A stretch of 64,000 nt of DNA from Actinospineispora acaciae DSM 45401. Its GTDB lineage: Bacteria; Actinomycetota; Actinomycetes; Mycobacteriales; Pseudonocardiaceae. Position numbers and translations under genes: made by a program. This document shows positions 8,218 through 18,418 of this stretch, piece by piece (position 1 is the first letter of the stretch; every line of letters begins with the position of its first letter). The notes under the pieces were generated by a model. The model made no database searches. It had not been told where the DNA came from and worked only from the letters and a program-made list of their open reading frames with translations. The stretch is taken from the NCBI RefSeq assembly GCF_000620785.1, contig NZ_JIAI01000013.1:124001-188000 (forward strand), written 5' to 3'.

Positions 8218-8322
8218 AGTCGGCTGGCTGGCGGGCGGACGGGCTAGCGGACGGGCGAGCTAAGGGGCGGACGGGCTGGCGGGCTGGCTGGCTGGCTGGC
8301 CGGACGGGCTGGCAGACGAGAG
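8218..8322. repeat. GGCT/GGACGGGCT simple-sequence tract
   Basis: About 100 bases of degenerate tandem repeat built from ggct, gcgggctg and ggacgggc units, including an uninterrupted run of GGCT units near 8284-8300. It lies just downstream of the aldehyde dehydrogenase stop (8330) and upstream of the operator cluster, in non-coding DNA. Confidence 0.7.
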
Positions 8323-8329
8323 GGCGCTC

Positions 8330-9853
8330 CTAGCGGCCGTACAGCGCCCGCACCAACGTCAGCAGCCGGCCGATCGCGTTCTTGCGCCGGGTGAACGTGG
8401 TCACCGCGATCGGTGGCGCGAACCGCTGTCTGGTCACGGCCTGCGCCCGAGCGAACTCCCGCAGGCCGTCCTCGCCGTGGATACGGCCGAACCCGGAGTC
8501 GCCCACCCCGCCGAACGGCAGCGCCGGCACGCCGGCAAAGGTGATCACACCGTTCACCGCAACCATCCCGCAGCGCAGCCGGGCCGCGATCTCCTCCCCC
8601 CGCCGGGCGGAGAACACCGAGGCGCCCAGCCCGTACGCGGTCGCGTTGGCGCGGGCGACGGCGTCCTCGACATCGGCCACCCGGTTCACCGTGAGCAGCG
8701 GGCCGAACGTCTCCTGGGTGATCGCGGTGGAGTCCTCCGGCACGTCGGTGAGCACCACGGGCTCCACGAACGGCGGGCGGACCGACACGGTCCCGCCGAC
8801 CACCGCCGTCGCGCCCCTGTCCAGCGCGTCCCGCAGCTGGCCGGCCACCACGTCGGCCTGGGAGGGCATGGTCATCGGCCCGAAGTCGGCGGTGGGCTCG
8901 CCGCCCGGGCGCAGCGCCTCCGCGCGGCGCACCACCCTGGCCAGGAACTCGTCGGCCACCGGCTCGACCACGTACACCCGCTCCACGCCCACGCAGGTCT
9001 GGCCGGCGTTGGACATCCCGCCCCAGACCGCCGCGTCCGCCGCCGCGTCCAGGTCGGCGTCCGCGTCCACGATCAGCGGGTCCTTGCCGCCGCACTCCAC
9101 CAGCACCGGCGTGAGGCTCTCCGCGCAGGCCGCCATCACCCGCTTGCCGGTCGCGGTGGAGCCGGTGAACGCGAGCTTGTCCACCCCGGACCGGCACAGC
9201 GCGGCGCCGGTCTCGCCGAGCCCGGTCACCACGGTGAACACCGGCTTGCGGTGCCCGCCGCCGAACACCGCCTCGGCGAACGTCTCGGCCAGCGCGTGCC
9301 CGATCCCGGGAGTCAGCTCGCTGGGCTTGAACACGACCGCGTTGCCGGCGGCCAGCGCGTACCCGATCGAGCCCATCGGGGTGAACACCGGGTAGTTCCA
9401 CGGGCCGATCACGCCGATCACGCCGTACGGCGGGTACGCAACGGTGGCGGCCTGGTTGCTCATCAGCAGGCCGGAGCTCACCTTGCGCCGGCCGAGCACC
9501 CGCTCCGCGTGGCGCGCCGCCCAGGCCAGGTGGTCGATCGCCAGCACCAGCTCTACGCGGGCGTCGTCGCGCGGCTTGCCCGTCTCGGCCGAGACCAGGT
9601 CGGCGATCCGGTCGATCCGGGACACCAGCAGCTTGCGCCAGGCCCCGAGCAGCTTGCGCCGCCCGTCGAAGCCCAGCCCGGCCCACCACCGGCTGGCCTC
9701 GCGGGCAGAGTCGACCGCCGACCGGACGTACGCCGCGTCGTGCACCGGGTAGCCGCCGACGACCTCGCCGGTGCGGGGGTCGATGGAGTCGAACGTCGCG
9801 GCGCCCTCGCCCGCGCCGCCGGCCGCCGCGGCCGGGCTCTCGGTCTGCGTCAT
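8330..9853 (-). CDS. NAD(P)-dependent aldehyde dehydrogenase
   Basis: 507-residue ALDH-superfamily enzyme that oxidises an aldehyde to the acid. Motifs: cofactor loop GPWNYPVF near 150-157, FKPSE, FTGSTATGK, catalytic E253 in VECGGKDP, catalytic C287 in NAGQTCVGVE, and ETFGPLLTV. A hydrophobic/basic C-terminal extension (TTFTRRKNAIGRLLTLVRALYGR region) goes beyond the usual end and could touch a membrane. The ATG at 9853 is preferred: GGAGG lies 8 bases upstream, and the longer reading would start on top of that ribosome site. Substrate not predictable; the group includes fatty and semialdehyde dehydrogenases. Confidence 0.9.
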   Translation of the reverse strand: MTQTESPAAAAGGAGEGAATFDSIDPRTGEVVGGYPVHDAAYVRSAVDSAREASRWWAGLGFDGRRKLLGAWRKLLVSRIDRIADLVSAETGKPRDDARVELVLAIDHLAWAARHAERVLGRRKVSSGLLMSNQAATVAYPPYGVIGVIGPWNYPVFTPMGSIGYALAAGNAVVFKPSELTPGIGHALAETFAEAVFGGGHRKPVFTVVTGLGETGAALCRSGVDKLAFTGSTATGKRVMAACAESLTPVLVECGGKDPLIVDADADLDAAADAAVWGGMSNAGQTCVGVERVYVVEPVADEFLARVVRRAEALRPGGEPTADFGPMTMPSQADVVAGQLRDALDRGATAVVGGTVSVRPPFVEPVVLTDVPEDSTAITQETFGPLLTVNRVADVEDAVARANATAYGLGASVFSARRGEEIAARLRCGMVAVNGVITFAGVPALPFGGVGDSGFGRIHGEDGLREFARAQAVTRQRFAPPIAVTTFTRRKNAIGRLLTLVRALYGR

Positions 9854-10127
9854 CGTCACGACCTCCAAAGCGCACGCGGGATCGATTCACAAGAGCCTAC
9901 GTGTCGATCGCCCGGCCGGCGCGGCCGGAACCACGCACGGTGAGCGGAACCTCAGAGCATGCCGCCAAGACGGTCACGAACCAACATCATCAGGCCACCA
10001 GAACTGTAATAACAGCACAAAGGCGGGCCGGCCTGATGATCCTATTAGAACGATCTATCAAACCTCGGCCGGCCGGAGGTCGCCAGGCTGCACGCCACGC
10101 CGCACGCCACGCCGCACGACTGTCCTA

Positions 10128-10787
10128 CTAGAACAGCCGCAGGTGGCCAGGCTCCGCGCCGCGCAGCGCCTCGTAGTCCACCACCACGCAGCGGATGCCT
10201 CGGTCGGCGGCCAATGTACGGGCCTGGGGCTTGATCTGCTGCGCGGCGAACACCCCCGCCACCGGCGAGAGCAGCGGATCGCGCCCGAGCAGCTCCAGGT
10301 AACGGGTGAGCTGTTCGACGCCGTCGATCTCGCCGCGCCGCTTGACCTCCACCGCGACGGTCCCGCCGCCCGGGTCGCGGCAGAGCAGGTCGACCGGCCC
10401 GATCGCCGTCGGGTACTCGCGCCGGATCAGGGTCAACCCGTCCCCCAGGGTGGCCGGATGCTCGGCGAGCAGCTCCTGCAGGTGCGCCTCCACGCCGTCC
10501 TTCACCAATCCCGGATCCACCCCGAGCTCGTGCGACGAGTCGTGCAGCACCTCCTCGATGGTGATCACCAGCGACTCGTCGGCCTTGTTCCGGACCGTCC
10601 ACACCCCCGGCTCCTCCTCCAGCCAGCACGGCGGGCTCATCCAGTTCAGCGGCTTGTAGGCGCGGTCGTCGGCGTGCACGCTCACCGAGCCGTCGGCCTT
10701 GACCAGCAGCAGCCGGGGGGCCATCGGGAGGTGGGCGGTCAGCCGGCCGACGTAGTCAACCTGGCAGCGGGCGATCACGAGACGCAC
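10128..10787 (-). CDS. nucS: Endonuclease NucS (EndoMS), mismatch repair
   Basis: Single-strand/mismatch-specific endonuclease that stands in for MutS/MutL in most actinobacteria, cutting both strands at G-T, G-G and T-T mismatches. The 219-residue reading shows the N-terminal DNA-binding domain (ARCQVDYVGRLTAHLP, ADDRAYKPLNWMSPPCWL) and the C-terminal RecB-like nuclease core with GPVDLLCRD and AVEVKRRGEIDGVEQLTRYLE (D, E and K of the catalytic site), ending in the short LRLF tail that resembles a beta-clamp-binding end. GTG at 10787 matches the conserved family N-terminus (VRLVIARC); GTG at 10796 would add three residues. Confidence 0.94.
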   Translation of the reverse strand: MRLVIARCQVDYVGRLTAHLPMAPRLLLVKADGSVSVHADDRAYKPLNWMSPPCWLEEEPGVWTVRNKADESLVITIEEVLHDSSHELGVDPGLVKDGVEAHLQELLAEHPATLGDGLTLIRREYPTAIGPVDLLCRDPGGGTVAVEVKRRGEIDGVEQLTRYLELLGRDPLLSPVAGVFAAQQIKPQARTLAADRGIRCVVVDYEALRGAEPGHLRLF

Positions 10788-10838
10788 GACACGCACGGTA
10801 TCGCCTCGCCCATACCGGCCTCAGCTAGCGTCGCCGCA

Positions 10839-11381
10839 GTGAAGCAGCTAAGCACGCGAGAGGTGTACGCGAACCCGTGGATGGTCGTGCGCGAGGACCA
10901 GATCCGCCGCCCCGACGGCACCGACGGGATCTTCGGCGTGATCGACAAGCCGGACTACGCGCTGATCGTCCCGGCCGACGGCGACCGCCTGCACCTGGTC
11001 GAACAGTTCAGGTACCCGCTGGGCATGCGCCGCTGGGAGTTCCCCCAGGGCACGGCGCCGAACCGGGCCGACGCCGACCCCGCCGAGCTGGCCGCCCGCG
11101 AGCTGCGGGAGGAGACCGGGCTGCGGGCCGGCAGCATGGTCCAGATCGGCACGCTGGACGTCGCCCCCGGGATGTCCAGCCAGCGCGGACGCGTATTCCT
11201 GGCCACGGACCTCGCCGAGGGCCCGCCCGAGCGCGAGCACAGCGAGCAGGACATGCGCGCGGCCTGGTTCACCCGCGACGAGCTGACCGACATGATCAGG
11301 CGCGGCGAGGTCACCGACGCGCAGAGCGTCGCCGCGCTCGGCCTGCTCTTGCTGCACGAACGCGAACTTACCGGCCGTTAA
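10839..11381 (+). CDS. NUDIX hydrolase (ADP-ribose pyrophosphatase type)
   Basis: 180-residue NUDIX protein that hydrolyses nucleoside diphosphate-linked substrates, probably ADP-ribose or a dinucleotide. The box core RELREETGL is intact (metal-binding Glu pair), and EFPQGTAP precedes it. The segment before the core is two residues longer than the classic box and lacks Glu at the usual first Glu position. GTG at 10839 was chosen because the family N-terminus KQLSTREVYANPWM starts there; no ribosome site is visible, so the message may be leaderless. Diverges from nucS by about 50 bases. Confidence 0.88.
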   Translation: MKQLSTREVYANPWMVVREDQIRRPDGTDGIFGVIDKPDYALIVPADGDRLHLVEQFRYPLGMRRWEFPQGTAPNRADADPAELAARELREETGLRAGSMVQIGTLDVAPGMSSQRGRVFLATDLAEGPPEREHSEQDMRAAWFTRDELTDMIRRGEVTDAQSVAALGLLLLHERELTGR

Positions 11382-11426
11382 GCCGGTAAGTTGCGCACGA
11401 GCCCCGGCACCCGCCAGACTGGGCGA

Positions 11427-12581
11427 ATGGACTTCGCCGAGACCGACGAACAGCGCATGCTCCGCTCCTCGGTGGCCGCGCTGGCCGGCAAGTACGGGCA
11501 CGACTACCTGTGGGCGAAGGCCAAGGCCGGTGAGAAGACCACCGAGCTGTGGTCGGAGGCGGGCGCGGCCGGGTTCCTCGGCGTGGGCGTGCCGGAGGAG
11601 TACGGCGGGGGCGGCGGCGGGATGGTCGAGCTGGCCATCGTCACCGAGGAGATCGCGGCCGGCGGCTGCCCGCTGCTGCTGATCGTGGTCTCGCCCGCGA
11701 TCGCGGCCACCGTGATCGCCACCTCCGGCACGAGCGAACAGCGCGAACGCTGGCTGCCCGGGATCGCGGACGGCACCGTGAAGTTCTCCTTCGCGATCAC
11801 CGAGCCGGACGCCGGCTCCAACTCGCACCGGATCACCACCTCGGCCCGGCCCGACCCGGACGGCGGCTGGCGGCTGTCCGGACACAAGTACTACATCTCC
11901 GGGGTCGACGAGTCGGACGCCACGCTGGTGGTGGCCCGCATGCAGGACAGCAAGGGCACCCTGCGCCCGGCCATGTTCATCGTCCCGAACGACACCCCGG
12001 GCATGACGTACCAGCCGATCGAGATGGCGTTCGTGGCCGCCGAGCGGCAGTTCACCGTGTTCTTCGACGACGTGCACCTGCCGGACGAGGCGCTGGTCGG
12101 CGGCGAGGAGGCCGGGCTGGCGGCGCTGTTCGCCGGGCTGAACCCGGAGCGGATCACGGTGGCCGCCCAGTCCAACGGCCTGGCCCGCTACGCGCTGGAC
12201 AAGGGCACCGCCTACGCGCGCGAGCGCCAGGTGTGGAACGCGCCCATCGGCAGCCACCAGGCGATCGCGCACCCGCTGGCCGTCGCGCACATCGAGGTGG
12301 AGCTGGCGCGGCTGGCCACCACCAGGGCGGCGTGGCTCTACGACCAGGGCGACCCGAGCGCCGGCGAGGCGGCGAACGTGGCCAAGTACGCCGCCGCCGA
12401 GGCCGCCATCCACGCCGTGGACGCCTCGGTGCAGGCGCACGGCGGCAACGGGATGTCCGCCGAGTACGGCATCGGCCCGCTCATCGGCTCGGTGCGGGCC
12501 GGCCGGATCGCCCCGGTCAGCCGGGAGATGATCCTCAACTTCGTGGCCCAGCACACCCTGGGCCTGCCCAAGTCGTACTGA
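11427..12581 (+). CDS. Acyl-CoA dehydrogenase family protein
   Basis: 384-residue flavoprotein of the acyl-CoA dehydrogenase superfamily. Middle-domain flavin contacts FAITEPDAGSNS and C-terminal-domain features QAHGGNGMSAEYGIG are clear. The usual catalytic C-terminal motif (Y-E-G-T after RDxRI) is replaced by RIAPVSREMILNF, so the standard Glu base is absent there. Related actinobacterial proteins share this ending (LGLPKSY). The base may lie elsewhere, as in isovaleryl-CoA dehydrogenase, or the protein may act on an unusual substrate. Convergent with the P450 gene (9 bases between stops). Substrate unknown. Confidence 0.88.
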   Translation: MDFAETDEQRMLRSSVAALAGKYGHDYLWAKAKAGEKTTELWSEAGAAGFLGVGVPEEYGGGGGGMVELAIVTEEIAAGGCPLLLIVVSPAIAATVIATSGTSEQRERWLPGIADGTVKFSFAITEPDAGSNSHRITTSARPDPDGGWRLSGHKYYISGVDESDATLVVARMQDSKGTLRPAMFIVPNDTPGMTYQPIEMAFVAAERQFTVFFDDVHLPDEALVGGEEAGLAALFAGLNPERITVAAQSNGLARYALDKGTAYARERQVWNAPIGSHQAIAHPLAVAHIEVELARLATTRAAWLYDQGDPSAGEAANVAKYAAAEAAIHAVDASVQAHGGNGMSAEYGIGPLIGSVRAGRIAPVSREMILNFVAQHTLGLPKSY

Positions 12582-12590
12582 CCGCGGGCC

Positions 12591-13823
12591 TCAGAGGCGG
12601 ACGGGGAGCTCGGCCAGCCGGCGGGAACCCGGCATCTGCTCCCACCGCAGCTCGCCAGGGTCGACGTCCAGCCTCAGGTCCGGGAACCGTTCGAACAGCG
12701 CGCGCAGCGCCACCTCCGCCTCCTGGCGGGCCAGCGCGGCGCCCAGGCAGTAGTGCGCGCCGTGGCCGAACCCGACGTGGCCCTCGCCGCGCCCCTCGGG
12801 CTGGCGGGTGACGTCCAGCCGGTCCGGGTCCGGGTAGCGCCTCGGGTCGAAGTTGGCCGACACCAGCACCGGCTGGACGATCTCACCGGCCCGGATGCGC
12901 ACCCCGCCCAGCTCGACGTCGGCGGCGGCGTAGCGCGGCTTGGTCACGAGCACCGGCCCGCACCAGCGCATCAGCTCGTGCACCGCCGTCGGCCACAGCT
13001 CCGGACGCTCGCGCAGCAGGGCGAGCTGGTCCGGGTGGGTGAGCAGCGCGACGGTGCCGTTGCCGATCAGGTGCGCGGTGGTCTCGTGGCCGGCAAGCAC
13101 CAGGGTCATCACGAAGGTGACCAGTTCGGTGTCGGACAGCCGGCCGTCGTGCTCGTCGTGGACCCTGACCAGCCCGCCGAGCAGGTCGTCGTGCGTCGTC
13201 GGGTCCGCCCGCCGCGCGTCGACCAGGGCCTGCGCGCCGTCCACCATGCCGCGCACGGCGGCCGGCATCAGCTTCGGGTCCATCGAGGTCAGCTCGCGCC
13301 CCCAGTGCCGCCAGGCCGGCCGTGACGCCTCCGGGAGGCCGACCAGCTCGCAGATCACGGTGATCGGCAGCGGGTAGGCGAACCGCTCGACCAGGTCCAC
13401 CCGCCCGGTCATGCCGCCGAGCAGCTGATCGGCGATCGCCTCCACCCTCGGGCGCAGCTCGGTCACCCGGCGCACGGTGAACGCCCTGGACACGAGCTTG
13501 CGCAGCCGGGCGTGGTCGGGCGGGTCCATGGCCAGGATGGAGTCCGCCATGTACCGGGCGTAGTCCTCGGGCAGGCCGTAGCGCTCGATGTAGAGCCGGC
13601 GCACGTCGGTCGCCGGCGCCCCCGGCACCGAGGCGGGGTCGTTGATGAACCGAGGATCGCCGAGCACCGCCCGGACCTCCTCGAACCGGGTCACGAACCA
13701 GGCCGGGGTGTCGCCCATGAACACCCCGCGCACGACGGCACCCTGCTCCCGGAGCCGTCCGTACTCGCGGTACGGGTAGGTCATCAGCTCGGGCGACATG
13801 ATGTCGGGCGGGCTCGTGGTCAT
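12591..13823 (-). CDS. Cytochrome P450
   Basis: 410-residue soluble bacterial P450. I-helix AGHETT (244-249), K-helix ExxR at E283/R286, and heme-ligand loop FGHGAHYCLG with C359 are all intact. ATG at 13823 is preceded by GAAGGTGAGG. The gene starts 26 bases after the TetR gene on the same strand, so the pair is very likely an operon controlled by that TetR protein. Neighbours (ECH-like protein, acyl-CoA dehydrogenase, FAD monooxygenase) suggest oxidation of a lipid, terpenoid or aromatic acid, but no substrate can be named. Ferredoxin partners are not encoded nearby. Confidence 0.93.
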   Translation of the reverse strand: MTTSPPDIMSPELMTYPYREYGRLREQGAVVRGVFMGDTPAWFVTRFEEVRAVLGDPRFINDPASVPGAPATDVRRLYIERYGLPEDYARYMADSILAMDPPDHARLRKLVSRAFTVRRVTELRPRVEAIADQLLGGMTGRVDLVERFAYPLPITVICELVGLPEASRPAWRHWGRELTSMDPKLMPAAVRGMVDGAQALVDARRADPTTHDDLLGGLVRVHDEHDGRLSDTELVTFVMTLVLAGHETTAHLIGNGTVALLTHPDQLALLRERPELWPTAVHELMRWCGPVLVTKPRYAAADVELGGVRIRAGEIVQPVLVSANFDPRRYPDPDRLDVTRQPEGRGEGHVGFGHGAHYCLGAALARQEAEVALRALFERFPDLRLDVDPGELRWEQMPGSRRLAELPVRL

Positions 13824-13849
13824 CGTGTCCTCACCTTCGGCGCCCGGGG

Positions 13850-14584
13850 TCACCGGACGCGACGTTGCCATTCGTTGGCGATGGGTTCGAGCAGTGCGTC
13901 GTACGAGGCGGCGACCCGCTCGGCCAGTGCGGCGTCCGGGGCCGGCGCCCCGGGCACCTGCAGGGCATGGGCCACCGCGTACTCCAGGAGGTCGGCCCGC
14001 GTGTGCGGGTCGGCCGGCGTGCTCGGCAGGCCGAGCGACTCGACGAAGAAGAAGCCGGACGTGACCGAGTCGAGCAGGTACTGCTGCGCCGACAGGTCGA
14101 CGTCGGTGCGCAGCAGCCCGGCGTCGCGGAGCAGGGCGAGGTGCGCACGGCCGGCCTCGGTGCCCCGCTCGCGCAGCCCGCCGAGCGTGCCCGCCGCCTC
14201 CCTGGCCAGCCGCCCGAGCATCTCCCCGTCGCCGAGGTACATCTGCCGGGCCACCGGATCGTCCAGCACCGCCAGGTAGGTGGAACGCACCATCCGCCCC
14301 GGCAGCACCTCCTGGGGGTCGGCCCGCATCCGGTCGGTCAGCCCGGTCAGCAGCCCCCGGTAGCCGCGCAGCAGCACCGTCAGGAACAGCGCTTCCTTGG
14401 TACGAAAGTGCAGGTAGACGGTGCCCTTGCCGATCCCGGCGGCGGCCGCGACGTCCTCCACGGTGACCTTCCGGTAACCCCACCTGACCAGCAGCTCGGC
14501 GGCGGCGTCCAGCACCCGGCCGAGCCGCTCGTCCGGCTCCGGCTCCAGCCTGGGCCTGGTGACTGGATTGACGTTTTCGGTCAC
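13850..14584 (-). CDS. TetR/AcrR family regulator
   Basis: 244-residue repressor-type protein with an N-terminal TetR helix-turn-helix (AAELLVRWGYRKVTVEDVAAAAGIGKGTVYLHFRTKEALF, residues about 27-66) and a long helical ligand domain. Transcribed together with the P450 and divergent from the ECH-like gene across 47 bases, so it probably regulates both. Start GTG at 14584. Confidence 0.9.
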   Translation of the reverse strand: MTENVNPVTRPRLEPEPDERLGRVLDAAAELLVRWGYRKVTVEDVAAAAGIGKGTVYLHFRTKEALFLTVLLRGYRGLLTGLTDRMRADPQEVLPGRMVRSTYLAVLDDPVARQMYLGDGEMLGRLAREAAGTLGGLRERGTEAGRAHLALLRDAGLLRTDVDLSAQQYLLDSVTSGFFFVESLGLPSTPADPHTRADLLEYAVAHALQVPGAPAPDAALAERVAASYDALLEPIANEWQRRVR

Positions 14585-14631
14585 AGGGTCACTATAGCGC
14601 GGATGTCCAGCCCGGGGTCTACCGTGGGTCC

Positions 14632-15405
14632 ATGGCCGACTACGAACACCTGCTGGTCAAGCACGACGGGGAGACGGTCCGGATCACGATGAACCGGCCG
14701 AGGCGGCGCAACTCGCTCTCGTCCGACCATCTGGCCGAGCTGATCGACGCCTTCGAGGAGGCCGGTCGCACCAAGGCGACGGGCATCGTGCTCGCCGGCG
14801 AGGGCCCGGTGTTCTCCGCCGGGCACGACTTCGCCGACGTGGCCGCCCGCGACTTCGCCGGCGTCCGCGACCTGCTCCGCCAGTGCACGGCGCTGATGAA
14901 GCTGATCGAGTCGGTGCCGCAGGTGGTCGTCGCCAGGGTGCACGCGCTGGCCACCGCCGCCGGCTGCCAGCTGGTGGCGTCCTGCGACCTGGCCGTGGCC
15001 GGCGAGTCGGCCGGGTTCGCGCTGCCCGGCGGCAAGGGCGGCTGGTTCTGCCACACCCCGGCGGTCCCGGTCGCGCGCAACATCGGGCGCAAGCGGCTGA
15101 TGGAGATGGCGCTGACCGGGGACGTGATCGACGCGGCCACGGCGGCCGAGTGGGGCCTGGTCAACAAGGTGGTGCCGGACGACCAGCTCGACGCCGCCGT
15201 GGAGCACCTGTTGGTCAGGGCCACCCGGGGCAGCCGGCTGGCCAAGGGCATCGGCAAGCAGACCCTCTACGCCCAGCTCGACCGGCCGGAGGCGGACGCC
15301 TACGCGATCGCCCTGGAGGTCATGGCCGCGATGTCACAGACGCCCAGCGCCAAGGAGGGCATGGCCGCCTTCCTGGAGAAGCGCGCGCCGGTCTGGCCGA
15401 ACTGA
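14632..15405 (+). CDS. Enoyl-CoA hydratase/isomerase family protein (ECHDC3-like)
   Basis: 257-residue crotonase-fold protein. The CoA-binding loop GPVFSAGHDFADV and the second oxyanion loop ALATAAGCQLVASCDLAV are present. The two Glu residues used by true enoyl-CoA hydratases are missing: the first position is Gln (CQL instead of CEL), and the G-x-P-E motif is replaced by GGKGGWFCHTPAV. This is the ECHDC3-like pattern, so ordinary hydratase activity is doubtful. Divergent from the TetR gene at 14584 and convergent with the FAD monooxygenase. Confidence 0.85.
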   Translation: MADYEHLLVKHDGETVRITMNRPRRRNSLSSDHLAELIDAFEEAGRTKATGIVLAGEGPVFSAGHDFADVAARDFAGVRDLLRQCTALMKLIESVPQVVVARVHALATAAGCQLVASCDLAVAGESAGFALPGGKGGWFCHTPAVPVARNIGRKRLMEMALTGDVIDAATAAEWGLVNKVVPDDQLDAAVEHLLVRATRGSRLAKGIGKQTLYAQLDRPEADAYAIALEVMAAMSQTPSAKEGMAAFLEKRAPVWPN

Positions 15406-15406
15406 C

Positions 15407-16909
<1,503 letters not shown>

Positions 16910-16955
16910 GCCCAAGACTTTACCCAGTACAAGTTTTAGCTCGATACAATTTCTC

Positions 16956-17558
16956 ATGGCCCTACGCGAGCGCAAGAAGGCACAGACGCGACGGCGGATC
17001 TCCGACGTCGCCACCGGCCTGTTCCTGGCCAGGGGCTTCGACAGGGTCAGCGTCGCGGAGGTGGCCGAGGCCGCGGACGTCTCCAAGATGACCGTCTTCA
17101 ACTACTTCCCGCGCAAGGAAGACCTGATGTTCGACCGGTTCCCGGAGATGGTCGAGCTGGTCACCGCCGCGGTGCGCGGACGGCAGGAGGGCGAGCCGCC
17201 GGTCTCCGCCATCCACCGAATGCTGCGCGACCTCGTCGACCGCGACCATCCGCTCGGCGGCCCGCGCGACGGCGACCGGCCGTTCCTGCGGACCGTCCAG
17301 GACTCACCGGCGCTGCTGGCCAGGGCCAGGGAGTTCCGCGACGAGCTGACCACCGTGCTCACCGACCTGACCGGAGGCGACCACCGCGCCCACCTGACCG
17401 CCGCGCTCACCGTCGCCGCCTGGCAGTCCGTGTTCACCACCAGCACCCGACGCCTGCTCGCCGGCGCTCCCCCCGCCGACCTGGCCCGCGACCACCTCGC
17501 CCGCCTCGACGAGGCCTTCGAAGCGGTAGCACACGCCACCGGCCCGCCGAGAACCTAG
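16956..17558 (+). CDS. TetR family regulator of the divergent monooxygenase
   Basis: 200-residue TetR protein. Helix-turn-helix in residues about 10-55 (QTRRRISDVATGLFLARGFDRVSVAEVAEAADVSKMTVFNYFPRKEDLM). ATG at 16956 matches the family start; an in-frame extension to 16908 would overlap the monooxygenase start. The divergent layout is the classic TetR/monooxygenase self-regulated pair. Confidence 0.9.
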   Translation: MALRERKKAQTRRRISDVATGLFLARGFDRVSVAEVAEAADVSKMTVFNYFPRKEDLMFDRFPEMVELVTAAVRGRQEGEPPVSAIHRMLRDLVDRDHPLGGPRDGDRPFLRTVQDSPALLARAREFRDELTTVLTDLTGGDHRAHLTAALTVAAWQSVFTTSTRRLLAGAPPADLARDHLARLDEAFEAVAHATGPPRT

Positions 17559-17567
17559 AGTGTCCAC

Positions 17568-18413
17568 GTGCTTTCGCGCCGTCACATGCTCGCGCTTGCC
17601 GGCACCGGCGCGCTGCTCGCGGCCTGTGCGCGCGACAACCGGCCGACGTTCGAACGGATCCGGGAGAGCGGCGCGCTGCGGGTGGGGATCTCGGGCGAGG
17701 AGCCGTACAGCTACCTCGACACGTCCGGCCGGCTCACCGGGGAGTCCCCCGAGGTCGCCAAGGCGGTGATGACCGGGTTCGGGGTGCAGACCCTGGAGTC
17801 GGTGCAGCGGCCGTTCGGCAAGCTCATCGACGGCCTGCTCGGCGGCTCCTTCGATGTCATCGCCTCCGGCATGCAGATCACCCGGGACCGCTGCCGGCGG
17901 GTGCTGTTCTCCCGGCCCGACTTCGTCGCCCCGACCGCGTTCCTGGTGCGGCGCGGCAACCCGCTCGGGCTTCGGGACTTCGGCGACGTGGCGCGCGCCG
18001 GCGTCCCCATCGCCGTGCTCGACGGCGCCGTCGAGCGGGGGGCAGCGCGGGCGGCCGGCGTCCGGGACGACCGGATCAAGGCGTACGACTCGCCGTCCGA
18101 CCTCTACCAGGCGGTGTTCGACGGCGCCGTGCCGGTCGCCACGCTGACCGACATCTCGCTGCGCCGGCTGGTGGGCCGGCACCCGGCGTCGCCGCTCGAG
18201 GTCACCCCCGGCATCGGCGGCGGGCGGACCCTGCCGGCGGCGGGCTTCGCGTTCCGGCCGGCCGACGCCGACCTGTGCAACGCGTTCAGCACCGGCCTGA
18301 CCACGCTGCAGAACTCCGGCGCGTGGCTGCGCATCGCGGCGCCGTTCGGGGTGTCCGCCGCCAACCTCCCGCCGCGCGACCTCACCACCGCCGACGCCTG
18401 CCAGACCGGCTGA
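17568..18413 (+). CDS. Amino-acid/ectoine-type ABC transporter substrate-binding lipoprotein
   Basis: 281-residue solute-binding protein. The signal peptide ends in LLAAC with lipid-modified C20. The body has the type 3 binding-protein fold: GISGEEPYSYLDTSGRLTG, FDVIASGMQITRDRC and LTDISL. It resembles the EhuB at 20582-21493 motif by motif, so the two are paralogues. It runs convergently into ehuA with 5 bases between stops and follows the TetR gene by 9 bases. It has no permease of its own here and could serve as an alternative receptor for EhuCD, or be co-transcribed with the TetR gene. Confidence 0.87.
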   Translation: MLSRRHMLALAGTGALLAACARDNRPTFERIRESGALRVGISGEEPYSYLDTSGRLTGESPEVAKAVMTGFGVQTLESVQRPFGKLIDGLLGGSFDVIASGMQITRDRCRRVLFSRPDFVAPTAFLVRRGNPLGLRDFGDVARAGVPIAVLDGAVERGAARAAGVRDDRIKAYDSPSDLYQAVFDGAVPVATLTDISLRRLVGRHPASPLEVTPGIGGGRTLPAAGFAFRPADADLCNAFSTGLTTLQNSGAWLRIAAPFGVSAANLPPRDLTTADACQTG

Positions 18414-18418
18414 CCGGC

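Noticed and set aside
9854..10127. Possible small gene between the aldehyde dehydrogenase and nucS
   Set aside because: A 76-residue frame exists, but it contains an RQAARHAARHAAR stretch from a short CACGCCGCACG repeat, no ribosome site and no resemblance to a family. Only a short CTGT-AATA-ACAG inverted repeat was seen.
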